Positions 1 to 5,179 of a stretch of DNA of 5,179 bases are shown piece by piece. Position numbers and translations under genes: made by a program. This stretch comes from Nitrososphaerales archaeon (GTDB lineage Archaea > Thermoproteota > Nitrososphaeria > Nitrososphaerales > UBA183). Below the pieces are notes generated by a model, which saw nothing but the letters and a program-made list of their open reading frames with translations, was not told the origin of the DNA and did no database searches. The stretch spans positions 1-5,179 of the forward strand of contig JASHZW010000064.1 in NCBI GenBank assembly GCA_030042335.1, in the 5' to 3' direction. Positions within the stretch are counted from its first letter, which is position 1; every line of letters begins with the position of its first letter.

Positions 1-1
1 C

Positions 2-493
2 AACATCTCTTTCTTCGGCGACGATATCAGCTACTTCTTCTACGCCTTTTACTTCAGCTTCCTCTGGTACTTGGTCTGGGTGCTCACCCCGTTCGTCGGG
101 ACCTACGGGTGCGTGACGACGGGCATGTGCGGATGGGGCACTTTCAACGGGATCGTCTCGAGGTTCGGGCTCTTCAGGCTGAAGGTCAAGGACAGCAACA
201 CCTGCATCGACTGCAAGACCAAGGACTGCGCCAAAGTCTGCCCCACAGGGCAGACCGATCTCCCCGGGCAGTTCATCGACAGCGGAGAGTTCAGGAGCTT
301 CAAGTGCGTGGGAGTCGGCGACTGTGTCTCCGCATGTCCATACGAGAACATCTACTTCTTCGACGCGAGGAACTGGGTGAGGCTCAAGCTTCACAAGCCA
401 CTGCCGCCTCTTCAACAGCCAGTCAAGCGCGGAGCCGTCGAGAGTCCGATCAACTTCGGCAAGACCGCGGCAGCTGGACGTGGGGACAGCTAG
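2..493 (+). CDS. Membrane-bound 4Fe-4S protein, NapH/NosR-like, C-terminal part (5' end outside window)
   Basis: The frame is open from the first complete codon, so the true start lies upstream; the TTG at 71 falls inside a transmembrane helix and is not a believable start. The 163 visible residues begin with an aromatic-rich helix (about 10-32). A loop with a Cys pair follows (C37 and C43, ending MCGWG), resembling the CGW loop after the last helix in NapH/NosR-type membrane ferredoxins. Then come two ferredoxin-type cysteine groups: C68, C71, C76, C80-Pro (CxxCx4CxxxCP) and C102, C108, C112-Pro. The second group has Val at 105, where CxxCxxCxxxCP would have its second Cys. The last 30 or so residues are a Pro/Lys-rich tail without motifs. 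The family passes electrons between membrane quinols and soluble or extracytoplasmic redox partners; the partner here is unknown. The next gene on the same strand begins about 33 bases later, suggesting co-transcription. The broad family is fairly sure, the specific role is not. Confidence 0.82.
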   Translation, partial: NISFFGDDISYFFYAFYFSFLWYLVWVLTPFVGTYGCVTTGMCGWGTFNGIVSRFGLFRLKVKDSNTCIDCKTKDCAKVCPTGQTDLPGQFIDSGEFRSFKCVGVGDCVSACPYENIYFFDARNWVRLKLHKPLPPLQQPVKRGAVESPINFGKTAAAGRGDS

Positions 494-502
494 ACCTATG
501 AG

Positions 503-520
503 GGGCCGGCAGGCCGGCCC
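503..520. repeat. Perfect GC-only inverted repeat in intergenic gap
   Basis: GGGCCGGC at 503-510 and its exact reverse complement GCCGGCCC at 513-520 are separated by AG. As RNA this would give a seven-pair hairpin with a four-base loop. It lies between the stop of the iron-sulfur gene (493) and the presumed start of the next gene (527). There is no T-run after it, so it is not a classical terminator. It could tune expression between the two genes or be chance in GC-rich DNA. Confidence 0.5.
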
Positions 521-526
521 AGTCGC

Positions 527-578
527 GTGAGCCTGTCTGTCCTACCTCTTCTACTGGCTTGTCCCTGCGGCTCTGCTG
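527..578 (+). other. Out-of-frame N-terminal segment of the next membrane protein (suspected frameshift)
   Basis: The frame of the gene starting at 579 continues upstream to a stop at 528-530, and the segment between encodes a convincing helix (SYLFYWLVPAALLM, 540-581) with no ATG, GTG or TTG start in that frame. A GTG at 527 lies in another frame. Between them is a tandem duplication, CTGTCTGT at 533-540. Removing one CTGT joins GTG AGC CTG TCC TAC in frame with the helix, giving a natural start MSLSYLFYW. This suggests the gene originally began at 527 and that the duplication is a slippage mutation, a phase-variable site or a sequencing or assembly error. The in-frame alternative starts at 579 with a shortened first helix. 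Confidence 0.6.
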
Positions 579-1499
579 ATGATCCTTTTCCTGAGCTGGG
601 TCATCGCGAGGTCTGTGAGGTCCCGCACCGGGTTCGACGTGGTTATCGACCTGTTCCTGCTCATTATGATGGTCGCGATGGTCATTGGACCCGCCTACCT
701 CTTCCTAACAACCATGGGCCTGACGCTCGGAGACGTCGTCATATGGGAGATAGCGGTCTTCATGAGCGTCGGCATGATGCCGATAGGGTTCATCCTCTTC
801 GCCAAGCTGTGGATCGAGGGTGACACTGAGCGAACGAAGCCGCTGCCCTTCGCGAACCTGCTGGAACATGTCTCAAGGCTCCGCGTCAGCTACATCTGCC
901 TCCTCGTCGCGAGTGAGTTTTTCATGGGGTGGAGCTTCAATCTCGCCACGGGCGTCATCTCAGCGACCGCGGGATACACTGCTGCCTCGATCGCCTCGCA
1001 GGTCACTTACACTCTTGTCTCCTACTGGTTCATCTTCACGATGGTGGGGGAGATGGCCTTCACGCTTGCTCTCCTGCGCAAGGCTATCAGGCCGGCCCTA
1101 CGGATTCTACTGGCGCTCCAGGCGGCCGTGATGCTCCTGACGCCGACAGCCATAGCAGCGCACGCGTGGGAGATGTTTGCCCTGTATGGGGAGGTGGTGG
1201 TGATGACGGGCGTCGTGGTCTTCGCGTTCGCGTACCTGAGGCGGACTTCCCGGGACCGACCTCTCCTGATGTATACCGCTCTCTTCATAGCCGCGAACGC
1301 GGTGATGATGGGGGCGTTCTTCTGGTGGCTCGTCTCGGGTGACGCGGCCCTTCTGGCCATATCGATCTTGGCGGAGACGGTCGTGTACTTCGACGCCATC
1401 CTGACGGGCTCGGGGCTTGGAGAGACGTTCCACGGGGGGCCGGTCACGCCGGCAGCTCCCATGATCCCTCCAGCTGTACCTTTCCCCGTCCAAAGCTGA
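579..1499 (+). CDS. Polytopic membrane protein of unknown function, about nine helices
   Basis: I do not recognise the family. From ATG 579 the product has 306 residues, nearly all hydrophobic. Helices are visible at about 20-46, 52-79, 102-124, 136-166, 172-193, 199-220, 228-252 and 255-276. A first helix is cut short at 1-10 and continues upstream of the ATG. After the first helix comes a basic loop (RSVRSR), suggesting a cytoplasmic turn there. The C-terminus is a Pro-rich tail (from about 286). Only three His residues (97, 195, 285) are present and no paired heme-ligand pattern is obvious, so a cytochrome b role is not supported. Acidic residues within or next to helices (E57, E113, E158, E204) could matter for transport or quinone work, but that is speculation. 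It follows a membrane iron-sulfur protein on the same strand, so the two may form one membrane redox complex, as NrfD/PsrC-like subunits do with ferredoxins, though no NrfD signature is visible. It converges with the gene on the minus strand across 16 bases. The start is uncertain. Confidence 0.78.
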   Translation: MILFLSWVIARSVRSRTGFDVVIDLFLLIMMVAMVIGPAYLFLTTMGLTLGDVVIWEIAVFMSVGMMPIGFILFAKLWIEGDTERTKPLPFANLLEHVSRLRVSYICLLVASEFFMGWSFNLATGVISATAGYTAASIASQVTYTLVSYWFIFTMVGEMAFTLALLRKAIRPALRILLALQAAVMLLTPTAIAAHAWEMFALYGEVVVMTGVVVFAFAYLRRTSRDRPLLMYTALFIAANAVMMGAFFWWLVSGDAALLAISILAETVVYFDAILTGSGLGETFHGGPVTPAAPMIPPAVPFPVQS

Positions 1500-1515
1500 C
1501 CTGGTCGGTCGCCGG

Positions 1516-2328
1516 TCATGGGGGTGCTGTCTGCGATTCCTGGCGCACCCTCGCCGTTATCTTTCCCACCGAGACGAGATTGAGGTAGAGGATGACGACG
1601 GCGAAGGGAGGAAAGAGGAAGTATGTCGCATCATAGGCCCATAGCAACGAAGAGAGGGCGGCTGCCGAAGGTACGGCGATCGTGAACAGGAGGGGCGCGC
1701 TGAGGCAACAGGATGCTCCGAAGGCTATTCCGAGGGCGGGGAACACGACCATCGACCGGGACTTGGCTCCGGGCGGGCACGCCTTCCCGAGCTCTCTGGT
1801 CCTCCCGATGTTCACGACGACCAGAAGGTCGATGACCACAGCGATCACCAGGCTGTAAAGGCTGAGATCCGTTTCGAAATTCGGCGGGATGGTCAGCGTC
1901 ACCCATGGGTTGTACCAAAGCGCGAGCAGCGCGTTGACCACGGACGGTGGCGCGAAGACCGTGGTGCTGACCGTGAACTCGACGGAGGTCGCTGCGTACA
2001 GCCTTCCGAATGTCCCCAGGATTCCGTCCAAAAGGAAGCCGTACAGCAGGACGTGGACCACCATGTAGACCGCGAATATGCTGGCGCCCATGGACGTCTT
2101 TACGTAGCGTGGGAAGTCCGCCATGGCTGAGCGCAGAGGGTAGGCGAGGAGCAGGAAGGCAACCCCATACCAGAAGAGGAACGGTGCCAGGACGTCCGCC
2201 GGGTTCGTCTCGACCGTCCCCCAGACGTAAGCGAAGTACGAAGAGATCATCGCGAGCCCCAGCACAACTACGCCGTGGATGGGTATCACCAGGCTCCTGT
2301 GTCCCGGAACTGGACCGCCCGACTTCAT
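1516..2328 (-). CDS. Six-helix membrane protein with GASCCLS motif (paralog A)
   Basis: The product has 270 residues from ATG at 2328. Hydrophobic segments lie at about 14-36, 47-66, 82-104, 156-176, 192-220 and 226-252. I cannot name the family, but it is clearly homologous along its length to the protein at 3028-3969. Shared blocks are an LFWY/IFWY helix start, H92 followed by YGFLL and an acidic residue (D101), the segment VFAPPSVVN (124-132) before a short amphipathic stretch, SLY (156-158), GASCCLS (204-210) and TYFLFPPFA with LYLN near the end. The intramembrane Cys pair (C207, C208), His92 and Asp101 are plausible metal ligands; this is inference from conservation between two copies only. 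It is transcribed divergently from the cupredoxin gene, with 78 bases between their starts, so the two probably share a control region. It ends 16 bases from the convergent membrane-protein gene. A copper or heme handling role is possible; a general permease is an alternative. Confidence 0.82.
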   Translation of the reverse strand: MKSGGPVPGHRSLVIPIHGVVVLGLAMISSYFAYVWGTVETNPADVLAPFLFWYGVAFLLLAYPLRSAMADFPRYVKTSMGASIFAVYMVVHVLLYGFLLDGILGTFGRLYAATSVEFTVSTTVFAPPSVVNALLALWYNPWVTLTIPPNFETDLSLYSLVIAVVIDLLVVVNIGRTRELGKACPPGAKSRSMVVFPALGIAFGASCCLSAPLLFTIAVPSAAALSSLLWAYDATYFLFPPFAVVILYLNLVSVGKITARVRQESQTAPP

Positions 2329-2352
2329 GGTGTCGAAGAGCTCGGGCCTGGT

Positions 2353-2398
2353 GATAGACTTTGTGGTGTTCGTTTTTTGCTACACAACGCGTTTATCC
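2353..2398. promoter_or_regulatory. Divergent promoter region with TATA-like boxes and AACGCGTT palindrome
   Basis: The 78 bases between the two divergent starts are the least GC-rich part of this area. On the plus strand TTTATC (2392-2397) lies about 33 bases upstream of a TTG at 2428, and a T-run (2372-2377) lies about 32 bases upstream of the GTG at 2407; either could serve a leaderless cupredoxin transcript. On the minus strand AAAGTCTATC (complement of 2353-2362) lies about 30 bases before the ATG at 2328. An 8-base palindrome AACGCGTT spans 2386-2393 and touches the plus-strand TATA-like box, where a regulator could act. All of this is pattern-based. Confidence 0.4.
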
Positions 2399-2406
2399 CA
2401 CCTTTC

Positions 2407-2901
2407 GTGAGGTCACGCGGAAGGCTTTTGGAAGGATCGCGGAGGACCACTCTCGTGCTAACGGTCGCGACCATCGTCGCCACAGCGGCGGTGGCGACCG
2501 TGCTAGGGCTGGGTGTGCTTTATGGCGCGCAGGGGGCTTCCACGACCTCGACTGCCCTCCCCTCGTACTGCGTGAGGCCTGCTGGAGGCTTCCTGATAGT
2601 CGTCAGCAGGTACGGTTACAACGACAGCATCCTTGAGGGTGCCGGACCGTCCAAACCCTGGCCCATCGTCGAGGTCGCCCAGGGGCAGACTGTCGACATA
2701 GGTGTCTGCAACATCGACTCGGAAGCACACGGCTTCCAGATAAGCGACTACGTCCAGAGCAGCGTGAACGTTGTCCCGCCCGGAGGCGAGCTGCACTTCA
2801 CCTTCGTGGCCGACAAGGAGGGGACATTCGGCATATACTGCGCGATCCCGTGCGACCTGCACCCAGAGCTCCAGTATGGCCAACTCAGGGTCGCCGACTG
2901 A
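2407..2901 (+). CDS. Membrane-anchored CuA-type (COX2-like) cupredoxin, axial Met replaced by Leu
   Basis: This is a 164-residue protein with a basic N-terminus (RSRGRLLEGSRR), one transmembrane anchor (about 15-39) and an extracytoplasmic cupredoxin domain (about 60-162). Copper-site residues visible are H108 in SEAHGFQI, then C145, C149 and H152 in YCAIPCDLHPEL, followed by YGQLRV as the closing strand. In COX2 and nitrous oxide reductase, CuA is a two-copper electron-entry site bound by two His, two Cys, a Met and a backbone carbonyl. Here both Cys and both His are present, but the position of the Met (155) is Leu. The spacing CxxxCxxH is one residue shorter than the CxxxCxxxH of classical COX2; from memory, CxxxCxxHxxM occurs in archaeal cupredoxins. 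Two further Cys (55, 101) might form a disulfide. The frame is open further upstream, but that would overlap the divergent gene. GTG 2407 is chosen; TTG 2428 (157 residues) is a good alternative. It probably carries electrons outside the membrane or handles copper; no oxidase subunit I is nearby. Confidence 0.88.
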   Translation: MRSRGRLLEGSRRTTLVLTVATIVATAAVATVLGLGVLYGAQGASTTSTALPSYCVRPAGGFLIVVSRYGYNDSILEGAGPSKPWPIVEVAQGQTVDIGVCNIDSEAHGFQISDYVQSSVNVVPPGGELHFTFVADKEGTFGIYCAIPCDLHPELQYGQLRVAD

Positions 2902-2911
2902 GCCGCAATCG

Positions 2912-2918
2912 TTAATAT
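2912..2918 (+). promoter_or_regulatory. TATA-like box downstream of the cupredoxin gene
   Basis: TTAATAT begins 11 bases after the cupredoxin stop and stands out in GC-rich sequence. Transcription would start near 2940, giving the membrane protein at 3028 its own promoter with a leader of about 85 bases. A short reading frame (2951-3031) lies in that leader. Confidence 0.45.
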
Positions 2919-3027
2919 CGCGGAGAGCCGCCGCCCTTCAGCCGCTGCCTTTGAATTTCCCAAAGACGCCACCCTCTGTCCGTCGACCGTTCGACGAGCA
3001 GGCAACGCGAGTGGGCATATCGTCAGA

Positions 3028-3969
3028 GTGAAGGTCGTGCAACCGTCGCATACGGGGGGCAGGATATCGAGACGAGCATCCGCGCTTCTCTTTCAAGGGG
3101 TCGTACTCCTCCTATTGGGCGCGACGGTGGCCTATCTGGGGTCTTTCCGGAACGTCTCGCAGCTGAACCTGGACGAGATACTCGGCCCCCTGATATTCTG
3201 GTATGCGGTGCTGCTTCTGATCTTCGCGTTCCCCCTCCGCGACATCTTCAGGACTTCCTGCAGGGCGCTGAGGACGAAGGCCGGCACGTTCATCTTCTGG
3301 CCGTACCTCGCCCTTCATCTTTTCGTCTACGGCTTCCTCCTGGAGGCCATCCTCGTAGGAATATACGGCATGACCTTCGCGCTCTCTCCGTCTGTCACCG
3401 CGGTGACGGACGTCTTCTCCCCGCCTTCGGTCGTCAACACGCTGCTCGATCTCAGCTACAGTCCCTCCGCGACATTCACCCTGCCGCCGGTCCTTTCCGG
3501 CGCTTTCAGCCTCTATGGGGTCTGTGTGGCGATAGTGATAGCTGTCCTCGTCGTCGCGAACGTCGTCGGGGTTCAGGAACTCGGGCGGCTTCGCACGGCG
3601 AGCCAGACGGCCGCCGCGTTCGTCGTGCTGCCTGCCACGGGAGTGATCCTCGGAGCGTCGTGCTGTCTGTCGGTTCCCGCCCTCGTTGCCCTGGTATTCC
3701 CTACGATAGCGAGGTCCACGTCATTCCAATGGGTCTACTCGATTACCTACTTCTTCTTCCCCGCGTTCGCGGGAGCGGTCCTCTACGTTAACGCTAGGTC
3801 TATCCGAAAGATAGCCACGAGGATCGGAGGCGAGGAGTCCCTAGAGAGGCAAAAGTTTAGAAACTCATTCGGAAAAAATTCCGACCATTGTCTTCTACCG
3901 AGAGGGTCAAGATTAGATTCAGATCGGGACAGAACGAGGCCGAGGTCGAGGCGCCCTTCGGGCAGCTGA
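3028..3969 (+). CDS. Six-helix membrane protein with GASCCLS motif (paralog B) and charged C-terminal tail
   Basis: The product has 313 residues from GTG at 3028. Its body (about 17-266) aligns with the minus-strand protein at 1516-2328: IFWY (56-59), H97 followed by YGFLL and E106, VFSPPSVVN (129-137), SLY (161-163), LPATG then GASCCLS (209-215), and TYFFFPAFA with LYVN. Helices lie at about 18-38, 50-69, 88-112, 160-180, 196-224 and 236-254. C212, C213, H97 and E106 match the candidate metal ligands of paralog A. The last 45 or so residues (from 267) are Arg/Asp/Ser-rich, have no counterpart in the paralog, and run through the promoter and first 82 bases of the next gene. The tail is therefore probably read-through after an ancestral stop was lost. 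The start has no Shine-Dalgarno; GTGA at 3028-3031 overlaps the stop of a short upstream frame. The gene follows the cupredoxin on the same strand by 126 bases. Its function is unknown; metal or cofactor transport linked to the cupredoxin is a guess from context. Confidence 0.84.
   Translation: MKVVQPSHTGGRISRRASALLFQGVVLLLLGATVAYLGSFRNVSQLNLDEILGPLIFWYAVLLLIFAFPLRDIFRTSCRALRTKAGTFIFWPYLALHLFVYGFLLEAILVGIYGMTFALSPSVTAVTDVFSPPSVVNTLLDLSYSPSATFTLPPVLSGAFSLYGVCVAIVIAVLVVANVVGVQELGRLRTASQTAAAFVVLPATGVILGASCCLSVPALVALVFPTIARSTSFQWVYSITYFFFPAFAGAVLYVNARSIRKIATRIGGEESLERQKFRNSFGKNSDHCLLPRGSRLDSDRDRTRPRSRRPSGS
3855..3863 (+). promoter_or_regulatory. TATA-like box for the gene at 3888
   Basis: GTTTAGAAA, preceded by AAAA, is centred 29 bases upstream of the TTG at 3888. 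This is the spacing expected for a leaderless archaeal transcript. It lies inside the C-terminal coding tail of the preceding membrane protein. Confidence 0.5.
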
Positions 3970-4415
3970 GGGACGCGATCGCCCTGATACCCGATATAGC
4001 AGCCAAGTTCCCAGAGGGCAGGGCCGAACCGAGGCGAGTGATCACCCCCAACGAGCCCACCACGGCGCAGCCGCCCGTGGAGGTGGGGACGCCCGCACAG
4101 CCGATGATAGCTGTCGAGAAGGGAGACTCGCTCAGCGACATTATCTCTAAATTCTTTGCGGACCAGTGGGGCAGGGCTCCGAAGAAGCTCTCCGATGTGA
4201 GGGAGGCGCTGCAAGCCTACGGTCTCAACTACCCGAAGCAGTCCGTGGCGGTGGCCCTCCTGAGGCTCGCGAAGAACTCGAAGATCCGCAGGTTCAAGAG
4301 CGAGGGAGGGGAGTACGTCTACACCGCGTCGACGCTGAGCATGCCGTCGCAGGTCCTGGTCCTCCCCGACACCGAGGGGACCGCGGAGACACTCGACAGC
4401 TCGGCAAACATTTAA
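3888..4415 (+). CDS. Small protein with beta-rich N-terminal domain and winged-helix domain
   Basis: The product has 175 residues from TTG 3888, chosen because a TATA-like box lies 29 bases upstream and because the N-terminal pattern matches the next gene (MSSTERVKIRF against MSSERQLSVSV). Residues 5-40 look like two beta-strands and a helix (VKIRFRSG, then AEVEAP, then LRDAIALIPDIAAKF). A Pro/Thr-rich linker follows (about 45-72). Residues 80-147 form a winged helix: a helix at SLSDIISKFFADQW, LSDVREALQAYGLNY, a recognition-like helix at KQSVAVALLRLAKNSK, and a wing at IRRFKSEGGEYVYT. The C-terminal 28 residues are unstructured. This second domain aligns with the truncated protein at the right edge (LSDV/LSEV, then the YxYT/YRYV wing). 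It is probably a DNA-binding or protein-interaction regulator; its target is unknown. It starts within the preceding gene, and the next gene begins 37 bases after it. Confidence 0.75.
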   Translation: MSSTERVKIRFRSGQNEAEVEAPFGQLRDAIALIPDIAAKFPEGRAEPRRVITPNEPTTAQPPVEVGTPAQPMIAVEKGDSLSDIISKFFADQWGRAPKKLSDVREALQAYGLNYPKQSVAVALLRLAKNSKIRRFKSEGGEYVYTASTLSMPSQVLVLPDTEGTAETLDSSANI

Positions 4416-4442
4416 GCCATCTCGATAGGACTGGCGAGAGGT
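4410..4442 (+). promoter_or_regulatory. TATA-like box and possible ribosome binding site for the gene at 4453
   Basis: ATTTAAG (4410-4416) overlaps the TAA stop of the preceding gene and lies about 40 bases before the TTG at 4453, giving an expected leader of roughly 10-15 bases. GAGAGGT at 4436-4442 resembles a Shine-Dalgarno sequence but is about 10 bases from the start, slightly far. The gene may thus have its own promoter despite the short gap. Confidence 0.45.
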
Positions 4443-4452
4443 CTTCTCACAG

Positions 4453-4965
4453 TTGTCGAGCGAAAGGCAGCTCTCGGTCTCCGTCTCCTACGGTGATGTC
4501 AAGGTCGAGTTCTCGGGTTCTCCCGACGTGGTCTTTAGGTCGCTTCACGAGTTCATCGCGAAGGAGATCCCGAACATAGACCTCGCCAAGAGCATCTCGG
4601 TAAACTATTCTTTGAACGACCTAGTGCAGATGTTCAAAGACTACATCAGGTTCACTGAAGAAGGTCCGCGCGTCTGGATGCAGGACAGGAAGCTCAGCGA
4701 CAAGGATGTCATCCTCCTGCAGCTGGTTGCGGCCAAGGCGGCCAACCTGTCTGGGAAAGGCGGCAAGGACGACATGAGCGTGGCCGAGCTCGAGGTCGCC
4801 ACGTCGCTCTACGCGAAGACGATAGGGTCGAGGCTGTCCGAGCTCAACAAGTCGGGCGCTGTTGAGAGGAAGGATGCCGAGGGTGGTGGACGCTACAAAG
4901 TCACCACGACCGGCATACACTGGTTGAGCTCGCAGCTGCAGAAGAAATTCCCCAAGGCGGCATAG
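4453..4965 (+). CDS. Small winged-helix protein, related to its upstream neighbour
   Basis: The product has 170 residues from TTG 4453. The N-terminal part (about 6-38) has the pattern beta-turn-beta-helix: LSVSVSYGDVKVEFSG, then PDVVFRSLHEFIAKEI, much like the start of the preceding protein. A middle region (about 42-75) contains LNDLVQMFKDYIRF. Residues 78-165 form a winged-helix fold: the helix LSDKDVILLQLVAAKAANL, a Gly/Lys loop, MSVAELEVATSL, the helix AKTIGSRLSELNKSGAV, a wing ERKDAEGGGRYKVT, and a last helix IHWLSSQLQKKF. A short beta domain joined to a winged helix is, from memory, common in small conserved archaeal proteins, often annotated only as hypothetical. DNA binding is likely from the fold but no target is known. 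The stop is four bases from the stop of the convergent gene on the minus strand. Confidence 0.85.
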   Translation: MSSERQLSVSVSYGDVKVEFSGSPDVVFRSLHEFIAKEIPNIDLAKSISVNYSLNDLVQMFKDYIRFTEEGPRVWMQDRKLSDKDVILLQLVAAKAANLSGKGGKDDMSVAELEVATSLYAKTIGSRLSELNKSGAVERKDAEGGGRYKVTTTGIHWLSSQLQKKFPKAA

Positions 4966-4969
4966 GCCG

Positions 4970-5179
4970 CTACTGGAGCTTCGCTGGGAACTTCTGCACG
5001 TACCTGTAGTTCCTCATCGCGCCGTCCCTGAAAAGAGTCCCTTCGCGTACGAGATCGACGAGTGCGTGCGACACAGCGGTCCTGTCATAGTGATATCCTC
5101 TTCTCGCCATCTCTTCGTCCACCTCCGAGAGGGTCCTCTCGCTCGTGAACCAGCCTTCCTTCCACATCTTCTGAAGGAC
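4970..5179 (-). CDS. Winged-helix protein, C-terminal part (5' end outside window)
   Basis: Only the last 69 residues are visible. The frame stays open to the window edge (VLQK precedes the first Met at 5167), so the start is probably beyond it, although ATG 5167 would give a 65-residue protein. The visible part is a compact winged helix: VLQKMWKEGWF, then RTLSEVDEEMARRGYHY, the recognition-like helix RTAVSHALVDLVREGTLF, and the wing RDGAMRNYRYV. It aligns without large gaps with the winged helix of the protein at 3888-4415, which suggests a third related member here, possibly with the same N-terminal beta domain outside the window. It ends QKFPAKLQ, four bases from the convergent neighbour. 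The function is inferred only from the fold. Confidence 0.68.
   Translation of the reverse strand, partial: VLQKMWKEGWFTSERTLSEVDEEMARRGYHYDRTAVSHALVDLVREGTLFRDGAMRNYRYVQKFPAKLQ

Noticed and set aside
1088..1098. CAGGCCGGCCC repeated from 510-520
   Set aside because: An 11-base GC-only match inside a coding region; likely chance in GC-rich DNA, with no flanking features of a mobile element or attachment site.
1022..1519. Long minus-strand frame opposite the membrane-protein gene
   Set aside because: Arg/Ala/Thr-rich composition without helices or motifs, fully opposite a coherent transmembrane protein; a GC-driven shadow.
2275..2406. Longer cupredoxin reading frame starting at 2275
   Set aside because: It would overlap the divergent membrane-protein gene and its promoter, and the extra residues lack a signal or anchor pattern; GTG 2407 or TTG 2428 puts a basic stretch directly before the anchor helix.
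2949..2965. Small inverted repeat CTTTG/CAAAG before paralog B
   Set aside because: Only five pairs with a seven-base loop; too weak to call a terminator or operator.
3783..4214. Minus-strand frame opposite paralog B tail and the first winged-helix gene
   Set aside because: Composition lacks domain features and the plus-strand genes in this stretch have clear structure and promoters.
1..5179. Search by eye for tRNA, rRNA, CRISPR repeats, insertion sequences or an origin
   Set aside because: No cloverleaf with TTCRANNC-type arm, no regularly spaced repeats, no transposase-like frame and no origin repeats seen.

Overview
The window looks archaeal, most likely from an aerobic or microaerophilic, GC-rich member of the Nitrososphaerota (Thaumarchaeota) or a close relative. 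This is inferred, not proven. The clues are TATA-like boxes about 30-40 bases upstream of several starts, almost no Shine-Dalgarno sequences, frequent GTG and TTG starts, a membrane-anchored CuA-type cupredoxin with a CxxxCxxH loop, and small winged-helix proteins with a short beta-rich N-terminal domain. No rRNA, tRNA, CRISPR array, insertion sequence or taxonomic marker is present.

Layout. (1) Bases 2-493 hold the 3' part of a membrane-bound iron-sulfur protein of NapH/NosR type. (2) After a 33-base gap with a perfect GC-rich inverted repeat comes a polytopic membrane protein on the same strand (579-1499). Its first transmembrane helix appears to be cut off from its GTG start at 527 by a CTGT tandem duplication. 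(3) Bases 1516-2328 (minus strand) and 3028-3969 (plus strand) encode two clearly paralogous six-helix membrane proteins sharing a GASCCLS motif and a conserved intramembrane His. They flank (4) a CuA-like cupredoxin (2407-2901), which shares a divergent promoter region with the first paralog. (5) The right end carries three small winged-helix proteins: two on the plus strand (3888-4415 and 4453-4965) and one convergent and truncated by the window end (4970-5179).

Working together. The left two thirds read as an electron-transfer or copper-handling neighbourhood: an iron-sulfur membrane protein, an unknown membrane protein, and a copper-electron-carrier domain between two membrane proteins with intramembrane Cys-Cys pairs. 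The best candidate for an undescribed system is the paralog-cupredoxin-paralog cassette. A role in copper delivery to, or assembly of, a terminal oxidase is a hypothesis; no oxidase subunit I is in the window. The winged-helix proteins may regulate nearby genes, but nothing in the sequence ties them to the cassette. No stretch longer than 300 bases is without a gene.
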